NCBI GenBank assembly: GCA_003342895.1
Contig: PTFA01000081.1
Coordinates: 248,001-312,000, forward strand
DNA from: Casuarius casuarius
Lineage: Eukaryota > Chordata > Aves > Casuariiformes > Casuariidae
Length of the DNA stretch: 64,000 bases
Reading direction: 5' to 3'
Made by a program: the position numbers and the translations under genes. Shown here piece by piece: positions 1 to 14,100 of this stretch; positions within the stretch are counted from its first letter, which is position 1, and each line of letters opens with the position of its first letter. The notes under the pieces were generated by a model that did no database searches, was not told the DNA's origin, and was given only the letters and a program-made list of their open reading frames with translations.

Positions 1-3000
1 CCTAAGTGAGAGCGCAAACAGAGCGGATTTTTGTTTGCAAGTCTCATGCCCACGAAGGCTTCAATACACTGCCATCCCCAGTGTGTCAGCCTTTAAGTAG
101 ATGCATGTTGTTACCTTAGGATCCAATTCAGCATCCAAATACCATAAGTGGCAAAACTCTTTCTATATGAAATGTTAGCAGTTCAGATTCTGGATCGCTT
201 CTTTTGATACAAACAAACTTCTTTTGGCTAAAAACAAACACAAACCAATAAGGTTCTGCCCTCCAAATCACCCAGCTTCCTATCACTTCTTTTGTTGTCC
301 AAAGCTAATATTGACATGTCAGAAATGTTAAAATATATTTGTTCTTCAATACAAAGAATATACAATTTCCTGACAGATTTCAGTCCTGAACTGTCAACAA
401 AAATATCAGTACAATAAAGCTGCAGAGTTAACAACCCATTCTGTGATTCCTGGAGATGTCACTAGTTATTATAAATGACTTTCCAGTTAATTACCTGTTT
501 TGAAAATTAAGGAGATTGGGGGTTCACAGCTGCTCCAATAAGTAGCCTCAGTGCCCGCCTCATCCCATTGAGTATGATAAATAATATATTCTCTACCACC
601 CAGACTGCCAGACAGTGGCTGTGTCAAACTCCTCAGAGAGCACACTTTGTCTGCCATGTGTTACGGGCAACATTTATGACAAAAGTAGAAATTAGATGGT
701 GGTTAATCTTGCTTCTCTGTGTCCCATGTGGGGCACAAGCACAGTTGTAGTGTGGTTTGCTGGATGACAGTCAGAAAAAATGATCTCAGCAAATTGTGTG
801 TGCATCAGGATACAGCATGGGGAATGGGCTTAGGAAATTATGTTTGGTGAATTGGGCAACGAGGTAGTCTCTTAAAAGAGAAATGAGGTGACGGAAGAGC
901 AAATTTTATTTCCCCTTGAAAAAAAAAGCAAGGTTTACATTACAGTTAGACCACAGTGAAGAAGAATAAAATCATACTGCTCTGGGGTTTTTAATTTGCT
1001 TCTTATTGCTGCTTAGACTATTTAGCTTCCAGATCATAATAAACTCTGTTATAACGACAGCACCAAAAGATGTATCCAGCTTATAAAAATACTACCAAAG
1101 TAATAGCAGTAAGTTCTGCATTATGTTTCCTGTAAAATGCAAAAGGAATGATTTTCATTTCACTTACATAGGTATAAACAAGGTAAATTTGATAGTCACA
1201 GAAGACTGACAAATTAAGGTGAGTGAGATCAGAACTAGACTTACATGTACACTGTCATCACACCATCACAACACAGGACACAAATCAAAGGTTTGCCTGG
1301 AGAGAAACTCTGAGATAGTCCCCAATAAGTCTTATCTGCTGCTAAATGAGATTTGATTCAGCTTGCAAAGTAACTTAAAGCCAACCCCCAGCTGTGATTT
1401 TCCTCTGAACATTTTTTTAAATATATAATTATAACATGAGGATCATAAAGGTGGCATGAGTTATGAGAATCATACTAGAATTTTCTAAAGAAACTTGCTG
1501 CCTAGAGTTACAGCTTCTTCATAGCAAATTATGAAGAGAGGCAGCACTGCTGTGACAACCAAGCTCCCTTCATCCCTCAACATCTCCTGTCTGATACACA
1601 TCACCCAAGAAAGTAGTACCGTTTATAACTGGTGATGCCATTTATCCTTTAGACTCCTGCATCCCATTAAATCCACCATTTGTACCAATGCATTGGAAGC
1701 TGTGGCTACACTTCGTACTGGAACTGCACAGACTTCTACATGTGCCGTCATTTGTCCATGCTTGCTGCATTTTACTCAAGCAAATAAACACATTGATTTG
1801 GTGGGTCAACAACATGAGGAGCATTCTGCTCCCAGTAAATGAACAACAGTGCATGGGCTGAGAGCTGTTCGTTCCTCTTGGGAGTTGCTGAGAATTTCTT
1901 GGAATTCTTTCAGGGACAGGAGAATTTTTACTTTACTTCAATGAATCTTTTTTTTTTCTCCCCATTTTTTAATGTAATGCAAGAACTTTAACTCCTAAAA
2001 GTTAATGACAGCCAGCATCCTTTTGCCTTCACTCTTTAGCATCTTTCCATTCTTAAGCATCTTGTCAATCTTTTGTCCCTTCAATTCTTTACTTCTATTT
2101 GTTGATGCAGTGACTACCTTACCACAGCAGAATAACTGCCAATAAGAGATCTCCTGCCATATAATACACACCTTCAAAACTTAGCATTTCTTTCCAGTTC
2201 CATATAGAATACAGCTATTCCCAAAATGTAAAACTTCACATTGGCTAGACTGGAACAAACAAACCAACCACCTGCATTCTCCTCTGATGATTTTCAAAGG
2301 CTCTCCAGGGCTAGAATAAGGAATCGCATTGATTTTTCAGTAAATCCTTTCTCCTAATTCCTCTAAAGTATTTCAGAAAACCCCCTACCATTGGTAGTGC
2401 ACTCTTAGGGACACAAAACTGGAGGTGATGTTAAAATTTTTTAATATTTGCTATACCAACAACATGCTGACGTTAAGGCTCAACATAAATTTCTCTGTAG
2501 AATGATACAGGGTTATAGGGCTATAGCTTTGCTAAAATGGTCTTTTTGTTATCATGCAATCTGTTCATCCATTTTTGGTAGGTAGTACTATCTCTGTCTT
2601 TACTAGGAAGATACAGAAATCTCAGGGTTTTTTTCTTTAATTTCACAATACAAGGCCTTTAGCTAGGATGACAATTTTGGTCTGTACGACCGTAAATATT
2701 TGTCTATTCAAAGGCAGCATTTATCTTACAAAGGCACACATACCAGTTTTGCCTCTGACAAGTTCCTTGTTTATTTATTACTCTAATAACAAATAGACTG
2801 TCATCCCTGCTGGGCCTCAAAGATGAACTAAATCTGCTGACACAACTGATTGGGAGCGGCTGCAAATTATTTTATTAAAAACTGTGCAATAGCAGATTCA
2901 TGGTGGAGAGAATGCTTAAATCACAATTCTGCTAGTGACCTATATATTCCATAGTAACAACATTCAAAGAAACTAGAAACACTTTTCTAACCCTCATGTT

Positions 3001-5418
3001 TATACTGCAGCATTTGATTTCCATTTTGTCCAAACAGGGGAGAAGCAGCGAAGAGGAGACAGATTTTTTTGTGTTGAATCCTCTGTGCCTCTGCACACAC
3101 GCCAAGAGCAAAGCACAGCATCTTAATTAGATGGGTCCAGAGGCACCAGCAGATGAGGGAGAGTGACAGTCCCTGGACATGCTTGATAGCTCTCTCTAAA
3201 GTAGTGCAGAGGCTTTCTGGGAAAAGCAAGGCAGATCCATATATCTCCGGTTTTGGAGAGCTGAGCCAACCAGAATGTGATAGGAAAGGACTAGAAGTAG
3301 AGGGGTAAAAGACCCTCTCCTCTGTTGGGACTCTGTGAGGTGGGTGATAACTGTCCCAAGACATGCTATGCCTTACCAGGACACCCGTGGTGCAAGCCGT
3401 AAGGCTCTGGGCATTCAGAGAGGAATCACGGGCCTTCTACCGTTACCAGGCTCTGAGCAGAGCAGGGACACAGATCTGATGCAGGGCAACCCAGCAGATA
3501 CCCACCATGGGTACCGAGGCCCTGGCAATTATGTGCCAGCAACTAACAAGGAAAATCACCAAGGAACTACTATGTCAATAGTTCTACTTAGCAATATCAT
3601 TCACAGACACTTCAAATGCTGGATGCAGATGTTTGCATCTATGAACTGTCAGGTCTTAAGAAACAGTATGTAGCACATACTGTCTCTTGCTCCCTCCAAG
3701 GCTTTATGCCTTCTGGGCTTTACAAAGGCCTGGCCAGAATAAACCTCTGGAGCAACAGAGATTTAGGCGAGGCACAAGAGAAAGGGAACACCTTAGGAAC
3801 ACATAAAATTAACTCAGCCCTTTTGTAAATCAGCTCCTTGTCCTGCAGTTGTCACTGCACTTCACAAAGCTGTGCACGAGAACAAAACTCCACTCTTTCC
3901 ACTCTAGTGCTGCAGGAGCTACCTACCATCTGATCTCCTTGTCTGTATGAACAGGCATATCCCAAGCTGGGCTGTACACCTCTTCTAACAGGCTTAGCTC
4001 ACAGCCCCTCCACACTGACCCCTGCCAGAGATTACTGCCCTCTCTAGGTTGTCAGCTTGGTTACACTCAGCGCTGTTTCAAACCAAAAGAATCAGGCTAG
4101 CAAAGATGTATTATTTACCCCGTTTACTAGGCAGTATGGTAAAAAGAAACTTTTCAGAACGGCATACCTTCAACCAACAGAACACATGTGAACACAGGCA
4201 AGTTTCTTATATACCTGCCTGGGCTACCCAGAAGTTGGACAAGCAAGCACAGGAGGAACAAAATGCTGTAAAAGCTCCTGCTATGGGGGGGAGGGAAGAG
4301 ACTTGAAGCACCATGCTGAGCCAAGAAGGGTAGCAACATCGCCAGCAAATATCTGTGCAGAACAAGAGGGAAGCAAGGAGAGGACTGTGCATCAAAGAGG
4401 TATCTCTGACCAGAAAGGCTTCCTGGAACAAACCATTCCTGCTCAAGGATGTGCTTAAAAGCACAAATGACCATTAACATCAGTGAAAATGCTCTTACAA
4501 TGATGCCATTTATCTACATGTAGAGAACCCAGCTGGAAATCTCTGCATCACTTAGTCTTTCTTAAATTTATAGTGATAGCAGTGGTACCTGGGTCTTATT
4601 GTGGCCTACGCACAGAGGGGAATTACACGATCCTGACCTCCTGGTCACCTTCTCCCTCTCTGTATTTATAGCCTCCGATGCTGGACAGATTCTTACCCTG
4701 CACTCTTTACTGTAATGTCTGTTATAGTTGCTTGGTCATGTGGTTTGAGGCATTTCCAAGGAAACCTCTCAGCAATTATTTCTGGAGATGGAAAGCAGTC
4801 TTTTAGCATGTCTTAGTATCTATTCCACATACTTTATATTATAACAATTTATTCTGCAATGTGATTACATGTTGGCATAGACTCTGATTAGGGCTTTAAA
4901 CAGGAACCAACAGCAGTTATGTTGAATATGTTTTTCATCTGATGATGCACAATACCATTGATTGGATGTAGATTATATTCAGCATTAACTTCAGCTATAT
5001 AAAAATATCACAAAGAAAAGTCTATCTCATGGTGTAGAATACTCTTTAATTGCATGGATGATCAGTACATGTTGTGACTTTTGCTTTTTTTAAAAATCCT
5101 GTACACAAGAGAAGTCATGCCTGTAAGAGAAAAATTAATCCAAGTAATTACCAAGCATTGTTTACTTTTCCTCATAAATTCTGCAATTTCTTGATTTTCA
5201 CCCAGGCTGTACCACAGAGTTAAAGTGGTAGGGAAAAAAAAAAAGCTAGATATGTCATTGTCCAAAGACGAAAGTCTAAAATTCACCACGTTAGGATTCA
5301 GGAAATGTATTAACTACTTACTGTTGACCGCAGATGCATTGCAAAGCTCTGATAATTTGTTTTTTTGTAATACCCCTTGAACCTCATATCTTTGTTGCAC
5401 CTTATACTTTTGCCACCC
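1..5418. other. Gene-free AT-rich stretch with a GC-richer patch
   Basis: No coding region is supported. Most of it is AT-rich with short A/T runs. About 3000-4450 is visibly richer in G and C and therefore has longer chance ORFs on both strands, such as 2987-3364 minus (125 codons) and 3335-3673 plus (112 codons). They overlap, show no domain and have low-complexity serine/leucine/cysteine-rich translations. A run of seven G lies at about 4285. I recognise no repeat family here. Confidence 0.6.
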
Positions 5419-5575
5419 TACAGTCTCAGAGCATCTTTAACACACCTGTACCCCTCGGAGATAAGAAATGGCACAGAGCGTCCAAGTTTTTTGTCCATGA
5501 TTATAGAGCTTGCAGCCGAACAGAGACTTGAATGAGGACAGGTCTCTAAATTACTGTCCTAATCCCCGGAAAACC
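5419..5575 (+). repeat. Ancient MIR/CR1-tail-like repeat fossil
   Basis: The order of short motifs matches a well-known amniote tail: a TCTCAGAGCATCTTTAAC-like start, then GGCACAGAG, a degenerate CCAAG...GTCCATGATTATAGAGC stretch in place of the usual 'CCCAAGGTCACACAGC', then GACTTGAATGAGGACAGGTCTC and GTCCTAATCC. The copy is plus-oriented and heavily mutated, so it is an old insertion. MIR proper and the 3' tail of L3/CR1-type elements share this region, and I cannot separate them by eye. Confidence 0.6.
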
Positions 5576-8500
5576 AACTGCAGCTGACCTCCTAAAGCTT
5601 AGAAAGGAAGCTGGGAAGATAGACATTTCAGACTCTCAGTCCAGATTTGATAGGGCGTACATGCGGACAAACTAACAGTGGCCAATAAGGAGGGAAATGC
5701 TGAGAAGGAAAGTATTAAGAAGTAGGGTCAAATTCTGTTCTTCCTCAGCATCAGCAAAGATACTTAGGATTTACAGCTGTGCAGCTGAGGGAAGTGGAAT
5801 CATGATATGCCTTTGGGAGTTTCTCAGACCAAATTCTGCTGCCTCTATTCCCCGAGAGGAGCACTTTACTCTGCATACATTTGGGTGAAAACAAAGGAGG
5901 CAAAAAGCGTGAAGCAGAAGTAAGGAAGAGCTGACCTGGTAGGGACAGGACAAGAGGAGCCAAGAGAGTGCCTAGGTCGGTTCTTTGAGAAACACAGAGA
6001 GGAATTTCTCCTTCCACTGCAATTTACCCATGGCCAGCAATGAAACCTGCATCTTCCCTCAGGCCAGGTCTAGGCTAGAAACCTTTACCAGTGCGGTAAT
6101 GTCAGTCAAGTCCATGATTTTTGTAATTGTTTTTTACATTTTTGAGAAAGTTAAAGACCGAATACAGATTTGGCTTATACTGATACAACTATGATTTTGC
6201 TGAATATATTATGAGCTGTCTGTCCACCAGGAGGGTCTAGTGCTACAGCTACTCCAGGAAACCTTTTTACTTTAGTGTAGACCTTATAAAACACAGCCTA
6301 GGGACGGCATCTGTGGTAGACAGAAAACAGTCATTAGCAATTATCTTAGAGAGCGCTCCATCAGATCAGATTCCCTGAATCATATTACCATCTGCAGGTA
6401 GGATCAATTTCATGGAGTTCTCGAAATCGAAAATAAAATCACTTTAAAGTCATTTAAATAGGCACAATTCCACCCAAAATAAACGTGGCCATAAATAACT
6501 ATAATGGTAAACAGTATGGCCATCACGCACTTTGCAGTCATTTCACCGTGTGACAATCCCTGCGTATTTTACCAATAGAACTGACTGCCCTCCGTTGAGA
6601 AGATGCCTATTGGCTTACTAGTTGTAGTCGTGTTTGCTGAAAAACATGACCCCATCTCATGTTCATTGCTTCAATATCTGCTTGAAATGGCAGAAGTTTC
6701 TACATAGCCTCCACTCACTCTATTCCAACTTGGTGTCCTGTTTACTTGATTTTAGTTAGCAATTACATAAACATTCCTCTGAGAACCTGGATGCCAAAGA
6801 CAAGCAACTCAAATGCACTAGCAAGACAGACAGACATATCAAGCCACATGTCTTTTGTACTTTTCATCTTAGAGGCAAGGGAGTCTTAAAGCAAACTAAA
6901 TGTTTAAGGTGATGATTGAGTCTTTGATTTGAGTTTTGTTTGGATGATAAGATCATTATTTCATGTCTCATAAAACTAAACAGGACATTATTTTAATAAT
7001 AACACAAATGTTACACCAGTCAACTACCATTAAAAAAAAATATTAAAACACAGGTTAGCTTAAAACAGGTACTCCTGAACCAAAATGTCTTCCTTTGTGT
7101 TGTATTTAAGTGGCTGCAAGCTAAGAAGGGTTTGGCATCATACCCCTGTGTCTTACCAAATGTTATTGCTTATAGATTTACTTCATCTCAGGTTGTGAAA
7201 TTTCAGAACAAACCAAGCAATTAAAAAAAAAAAGATTATGTCTTATGAGAAAGTTTCTTTTCATCCTCAGCTCCCATAAAATACTGGAAGTGTTATTTTT
7301 GCACTTACAAATAAAAGCCCTTTCCTAAAAATTACACACAGTAGAAAGGTAACAAAGTCAAAGAAATAGGTGGGTGGAGGAAAGGAAGGAGGAGAAGACA
7401 CAGTTATGGCTATTAGAAAACAATTCTACTGATACACAGGAGGCTACAAGTAAGCCAGGTTTTAAGTGAAGTCCATTTATGTCATGATTTCTGCGAAGAA
7501 AATTACCAAATGAATGTGCAGCAACAGAACAAGAGAAGGAGGTAGTCCAAGCCTTCTCAAAACTATGCCTAATGTATGAGAAAAAGTAATAGCTGGTGAA
7601 TAGTTAGCTGAAAGGAACACAGAACCCTTCCAGATAGAAAAAGTTTAATGCTGAAGCATTAGAGATAAAGCTTTCAATTTTCATTGGTGGCATTGTGTCC
7701 ACTCATAGTAACACGGTGAATGGGCCAGAAGAGAATGATTTCATTGAGTTTTAACACAGGACAAAGAAATGTCTTTGAAATTTTTATATGCATATCATCA
7801 AAGGTAACAAAAAAGCAAAAATGCAGTGGAAGAACAGAAGACCTTGATGCACCTATCAAGAGTAGCTCAAGTAGGTTATTATGAATAGGCCTCTGTAAGG
7901 ATTTTGACCACCATAAAGAAAGTAAGCATGGATAGGTAGCTGCAGAAACATAGAGACTTACCAGGAGGCTATTGATAAGAGTAAGAGGGAAGAGACTGAT
8001 ATAATACCCACCACAGAAGAAATAAAAATACCATCAGAATAACATGAATGTGCCCTTCATTGCTCTGTTGATACAAGCCCTTGCTTAGACACCGAAAAAT
8101 GCCAGTTCCCAGAGAACAGACCGTGTTCCTAATCATACGACAGACTACACCAAAGGTTTTTCAAATGACAATTGAGAGTATTAATCTATAGAAGTGGGAA
8201 AGTCAAAAGTCAGTGAATTCTTTGCATATTTTAGTTCTTATTGTTTTTGTATTATTTTTCCTATTTGAGCTGTAATGAGTACTGATTTACATAGAGGACA
8301 TTTTTAAGAATAGTCCTCAATACTATACTGACCCAGAGACTTTTATAAAATTATTTCTCTATATTGAAAAAAATCAGAGCAGAACAGATCACCAAAAACC
8401 ACATGATCTTTCTACCTCTTACAATCAACATCACTTAAATGAAGTCTCTTTTTTCCTAACAAAATCTTATCTAATAGCTCTAGCTAGATGAGATTATTAT

Positions 8501-9824
8501 TTATATATCATGCATAATACCATAATGCTTTGGGGCCCTGTTCATGATGGCCCTAATCAGACAAGCACACTTCTGTTTGGACTTGGATTTATTGCTGTTG
8601 TTTGTTGATTACTTAAAGATTAAATTGCCCTCATGTTTAAAGAAGGGGCCTCAAATAGATACGATATTGTAGTAGAGAGCTAACTGTTGGATCCATTTTC
8701 TTCAACTCCATATCTTCATTTATCAGCTGCAGACTTTTCAAACTTTCAATCATGTCAATTTTTCACTTGTTCTTTCCTGATCCCCAGGATAAGTTTCTTC
8801 AGATGACTCCATAATTGGAACTTGAATAAAGACTCTGGATAATTTCTATGCAAAGTTTTAATAGCAATCACATGTCCTGAGGTTCACCCTTTGAACTACG
8901 TATACAATAAAGAAACATCAGTCCATACGCTACTAAGGTAACCAGCTAAGGCTAAAATATGTACTGCATAGTGCATACAGTCTGAAAAATAATCTGTATG
9001 TCAGGATGAAATTCAGACATAATGAATACCATTTCACAAATGTACAGATTTCACTGAATTAAAGAGAGATACACCAAATTCAGAGGAATTTTAGAAAGCT
9101 GCAAGAGAAAACAGTCTGATATATGAATTAATTATCTGACCTCTGCTTTGAATATGTCATATCCCAGTCATTTCCTTTTATTAAAAGACTGTATAATCAT
9201 GAACATAATCACAAGTACGATGTTTAAGAAAAATCTGATCTGAACCTTTGTACTTGGGTCACACATAATGTAATTCAGCTTGACTCTCTGCTTAGCGTGA
9301 TTCATATATGAAACTATGTTACACAAAAATATAAAGCATGGAGGAACAAACCCTGTTTCAAAGCGACAATAACTTTTCAACAAAAGCATTTAAACCAAAA
9401 TGGGTAGGGTAACTAATCATAACACAATGCCATATTACCTAATTGGATGTAGAAAAGTTGAATTTTGTAGGACTAGATTATAGCATTTAATCATGACCAA
9501 ATCATATCACTCTGGAGGCAATACTGGAGGCAGGGGGCCTTTTCTAAAACAGCTAATTGCTTCTACTAAGATGTCTTTGAAAGCAGGTGGTTGGCCCGCT
9601 TTAGTAGACACATAAGAAAATCTTTGAAAGTTACAGTAACTCTGACTTTCTGGTTGACTTTTGCTGTACTTTGCCCATCAGCTAAGTAACTTTGCCGTGT
9701 GTGAACTCATATGGCCACTCAGGCTCATTTTGTAATGGAATAAATATCAGTCTGTGTTGTACAAGGCAGCAGGCACTGATATGAATATATTACGCTGGAT
9801 GAATGGGACTAATATTTTTCATTA
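5576..9824. other. Gene-free AT-rich stretch
   Basis: No gene, RNA gene or clear repeat is seen. Short A runs occur near 7032, 7223 and 8369. The longest ORFs are under 90 codons, lie on both strands and show no recognisable motif. The stretch just before 9825 contains ATTAGTGGCTTTAGCACTAA-like sequence leading into a pyrimidine tract, described with the candidate exon. Confidence 0.6.
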
Positions 9825-9864
9825 GTGGCTTTAGCACTAATCCTTCTCCTCTCCTTTCTTGCAG

Positions 9865-9930
9865 GACCACTACTCTATATGTTTCGCTTAGAGACGTTGC
9901 TAATACAAAGTTTGTTTGTGACTCTCAAAG
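9865..9930 (+). other. Candidate small exon (unproven)
   Basis: A strong 3' splice-site-like signal, a run of about 20 pyrimidines ending in TTGCAG, occupies 9841-9864. After it, 66 nt stay open in one frame (21 full codons with one base before and two after, a symmetrical phase-2 exon) and end at CAAAG followed by GTTTGT, a moderate donor. The peptide begins TTTLYVSLRDVA and I do not recognise it. Without the donor, the frame continues to a TAG at 9953-9955, which would suit a short terminal exon. Such combinations arise by chance in tens of kilobases, so this is only a lead. No gene is identified around it. Confidence 0.2.
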
Positions 9931-10139
9931 GTTTGTGTTGCATTCTGAAAAATAGTTATTTCCTCTACTCAGCATTTTATATTTATAACCACACTTCACA
10001 AAGCTTTCGTTAAAGATCACCTGCATTTTACAAGTCTGTACGAACATGTTGTTTACATACTTGAAATAACAGACACACCAGGGTGGTTTCCATTGAGACA
10101 GCATATGGTAGCTACCTGGATATACTGCAGTGCTATGGA

Positions 10140-11100
10140 TCATTTGCCACAATTAATAGAGCTGGCCAAAGTAAAGAAAGTACAACTGGCAAAAAATATG
10201 TTTTTAAGGTTTTGTTCCAAATTGGACTGAAATGAAGATTTGAGACATTCAAAAATAATTGCATTCTGAAAGGACTGAAAAACGATATCTCCCATATGAA
10301 CCAGGAAACATCCCCAGGACCCACAACTGCTATATGGGAGGCCATATTCCGTGTCAGTCTGCTCACTGCTTTGGCACAGTTTGCCTGAGCTTCCAGAGCC
10401 CTGAGTTGTCACATTCTTTGCTTAGCCCAAAAGTCCAAAATCCAAGGTGGAATGATCTATGTGAAAAAGCAGCCTTGCAACTGCAGCCACTGGAAGTATC
10501 TCCAAGGCCCCAAGTTGCAGCTCCTATCTGCAGTAGGTTGCCTTCCTAATCAGGGCTTTCAAATTCTGTGCTGTGGGGCAGAGGGCTCCAGGACTTCCAC
10601 ATTCCCCAGGATGCAGGGGGGAGCCCAGAAGCCCTGCTGCTGGCTGCTCAAGAGCCACAGACCCTGGAGAAGCTGGGATCTCCAACCTTGCAATAACACC
10701 TCTGCTATGGGGGCTGCTGAGGTCAACCCCAAAAGGCATAATTTTTCCAAAGTAGCTGGCTGTAGGAGAGCTCAAGACTTAAAGCACAGACTTGTACGCT
10801 TTCAATCTCTGCTCTGCACAAGGGAGTCCAAAATCCTCAAGAGGGTTGGTTTAGGCTGCAGCTGCCAAGACTTTCACAGCTTCAGCACAGCTAGTCTGGA
10901 ATTCCTGGTATAGATATCAGGCCTGGAGCTACGGATACTGAAAGCATCTGGGGACCTAGGCAGCCCACTGTTTATATTTCAAAAGTAAAGTGCTTGCAGT
11001 AGGCATGGCTGCTGGGACACTTCACCTTGAGAGCTGCACTGAGAAAGCTGGGGAATTTTCTCCTCCTCACTTTTTGAACCTAGTGAAAGAGGCCTGGCTT
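10140..11100. repeat. GC-richer block, possible old interspersed element
   Basis: Composition shifts from AT-rich flanks to a GC-richer block of roughly 0.9 kb. The left end carries AGAGCTGGCCAAAGTAAAG and TTTTGTTCCAAATTGGACTG, which resemble the edges of a repeat I associate with turtle, crocodile and ancient bird DNA; I cannot name the family. ORFs cross the block on both strands, the longest at 10452-10913 plus (153 codons), rich in Cys, Ser and Gln and with no domain. An inserted element is my preferred reading. A GC-rich unique sequence or a non-coding exon is also possible. Confidence 0.35.
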
Positions 11101-14100
11101 GTTCAGGCAGCACACATGAATTCCCAGTCCTCTGTGAGTAAATATTTTGAAAATATGGTACTAAATGCCTACTTTAAGACTTTAATGTTTCAAACATCAT
11201 GATGAAAAATAGCAGCAACGTTACCTCCTGTAAAGGCAAGACAGAAATAAATCAGGGGAGTAATTTACTTCAAAGGTCTCTATGTTTACCTCTCCCTGTC
11301 CCCTAACTGGGACACCAATCTTACTGACTGAAACCAGGAATGTAGTCAAGGGAAAAATATCTGCAAAATGCTCAAAATAGTCCAAGCGAATGTAGAGTCT
11401 GATGGGTTTAGAATTGGTTCTGACAGTTTTGTATTATATGACAGTTTTAGATGTTAATTTTCATTTTTGTCTGCAAAAAAACTTGTCACAGTTAGGACCA
11501 GACTATCCCTAAGCCAGAGCCTTATTGGCAGCTTGCCTCAGATCTGTTGGAAACCATCGGCAATTGGTGCTGGACAGGATGTTTCCCTCTATTTCATGAA
11601 AAGACACAAGTTCGAGCACAGCACTTGACACAGATCCAGATGGCACGCTTCATGTCAGAATCTCTCGGGAATACGTATCAGAGGAGAGAGCAATCACAGA
11701 CACAGCGTATGGATCTGCGAGCTACCGTTCATCGGGGGGGGGCACTTCACGCGTTCTGTAGTCATTCATGCAAACTGCTATATTGTGCCTTACCCAAAAA
11801 GCAACAGGCTATTTTAAGTCAAGTTACATTCATTTCAGATTAAGAAAACAATCAATCAAGAGAGTAATAAGGTTTTGTAAGCCAACGCTCAAGGGCCACA
11901 TAAGAGGAGTAGGCAGAGAACTCTGAAACGCAGCGCGAAGGGCTGACAGAGGGGATTGCATGGTGCTTGCTAAAGTGCAGCAAATGGTAACAGTTTGCTT
12001 GTATCAAAATACATGGTTTTTGAACAATGAGGTCTGACAGAACCACCCTAAAACATCCAGAAATGTTCTGCCTGCGTTCTCTGCTTATGTTCACTACACA
12101 CAATTATTGTCTCACCCTGCAAAACAGAGTGTTTAAAGATTAAAAAGTACAGTGCACAGAAAAACAAGACTTAAGAATGACATCATCAGACACACCACAA
12201 AACAAGGCAGAATTACTAAAGGATTCCCTGGAGCAACCACAAGTCCTGCTGGGAATGTTCCTGCTGGGGATCCCTAATTAATGTACCCATTTTCCACCTG
12301 TCACACAGCAGAATTAAACTCTCTGCATCTCTGCTTTAATTCTCCATCCAATCAATAATTCGGATAACAGATCCAAAGTCCTGTAGATTCTGTGTATTGA
12401 TCTTCTCCCACCCTCAATTTGCCAGTTGTCTCCACTAACTTTGAGTAGTACATCATTGAAAGTCCATTTCATTTAAAATGCAGTCACTTTTGCCCATGCT
12501 GAAATGCCAAGCAGTTTCATTATTCACCAGAAAACTTTCCTAAAATATGGAGCTACACACAAACATATTGAATATTGCTTAGAAACAGAAATCAATAGTC
12601 TGTCTATGACTTCTGCTCTGGCAAAAAGACTGGCCTGTATGGCTACACACATAGAAATTCTGTATTTTAACTACTACACTTTCCAAGTTCACCAAAACTG
12701 GACTAAAACCTCAAATATATTTCTTTTTTATTTTCCAGTGCATGTTAACACATTTTTTTGATGATGGCAAAAAAAAGTTTTACTTATTTATAATGTTTTT
12801 AACAAAAAAGCTTTGTAACCAAAAGACAAATAAAAAAATTCAAACCTTATTCTGCTGAGACAGCCTCTATCTTTTCCAACCCTGTAAAGATAGATCTCTA
12901 AGTCTCATGAGGTTTCACAGTAATTAATGCAAACCATTTAAATCTGATTCTGAAAGCTGAATGGACTAAACAATGGAAGGTAAATTACTTTTTGCTGTTT
13001 TACATCTTTTCAATTCCTCAGCAAGGGTCAGAGCTGACACGGGGAAGATTAAATAGCATACAGCACAAAACGACCCTTATCACTGCCTTTCTGGAAAATT
13101 TGTTTTCTATATATGTAAAAGGTATATAAAGCTCTTGACTAAGAAGATACATGGGCATCATTACTATGTTTATACCACAGTGAATGGAAACAGATCAGGA
13201 GATGCTCGGTTACTGGCAGAGAGATAGCAGAAGAAAGTTATTAAAATACAGAGAAAGTACTGTTGGTAGTATTCAGGGCAAGACAGATCCCTGCATTGTT
13301 TTTCTGAAGATAAAATTCATTGGAAAAGTTTGAAGTGAAAAGTAAGTTGTGAGGAAGGGAATGTCTGCTAGCAGTAAACTCAGGCATGAGTTACGATACC
13401 AAACCAGCCGTGTGCAGTTCCTAGCGCTCAGAGTCTGAAGCTGGCAGTGCCACAGGGAGGTATTTTCCAGAAGAACCGGTGTCCACCTCAGTGCCTGCAA
13501 GTCTGTGGTGGGGAGAAGGAACCTCTGACACAAGAAGGCCCCTCAGCTCATTTAGGAAGAAGGTTGAAAAATCTGCCCTTGAGTCAACTCCTTTCATTTC
13601 CCCCAGGCTGAAGCAAAGAGATTTTTGATCTGTGTACTACCTTTGAAGTATTTCTAGATAATAACTTCCCAACATAGTCTACCATGTTAGTACATCAATG
13701 ACAGTCACTAGCTACTTCCTCAGAAGAAAGACAGGAATAGTTTTGAGTGGCTGTACAAAACCAAAGAAAAGGGAGTAGAAAAGATTTAGGCATACTGGCC
13801 TGGTGAAAGCTCATCCAGCTGGGCTGACTGCCAGTTGCAGCCAAGAGTTTATGCATATGAAAAAAAGAAAAAAACAGTGGATGGCTGTATAGCAATCACA
13901 CAACCACTGTTTCAGTTTCTGCTTTGGAATACTTAGGCAAGTTAAGAGTTTTTAAATTCAGGTCTTCTAATACCCTGGGATATTTAAACACATATTAGAA
14001 GTGATCTCAGAACCGTTAATGGTTAGCTTTGGAAATTAATAGTAGGCTTGCAGTAGGAGAAAGTATTATATTTTTATTATATTTTCCAGTTTTGAAAAGG

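Noticed and set aside
8528..8580. Ancient repeat fragment suggested by GGGGCCCTGTTCATGATGGCC
   Set aside because: Only one short motif fits and its neighbours do not continue in the expected order.
10452..10913. 153-codon plus ORF as a gene
   Set aside because: It lies in a GC-richer block with several overlapping ORFs on both strands and has no recognisable domain; a repeat is more likely.
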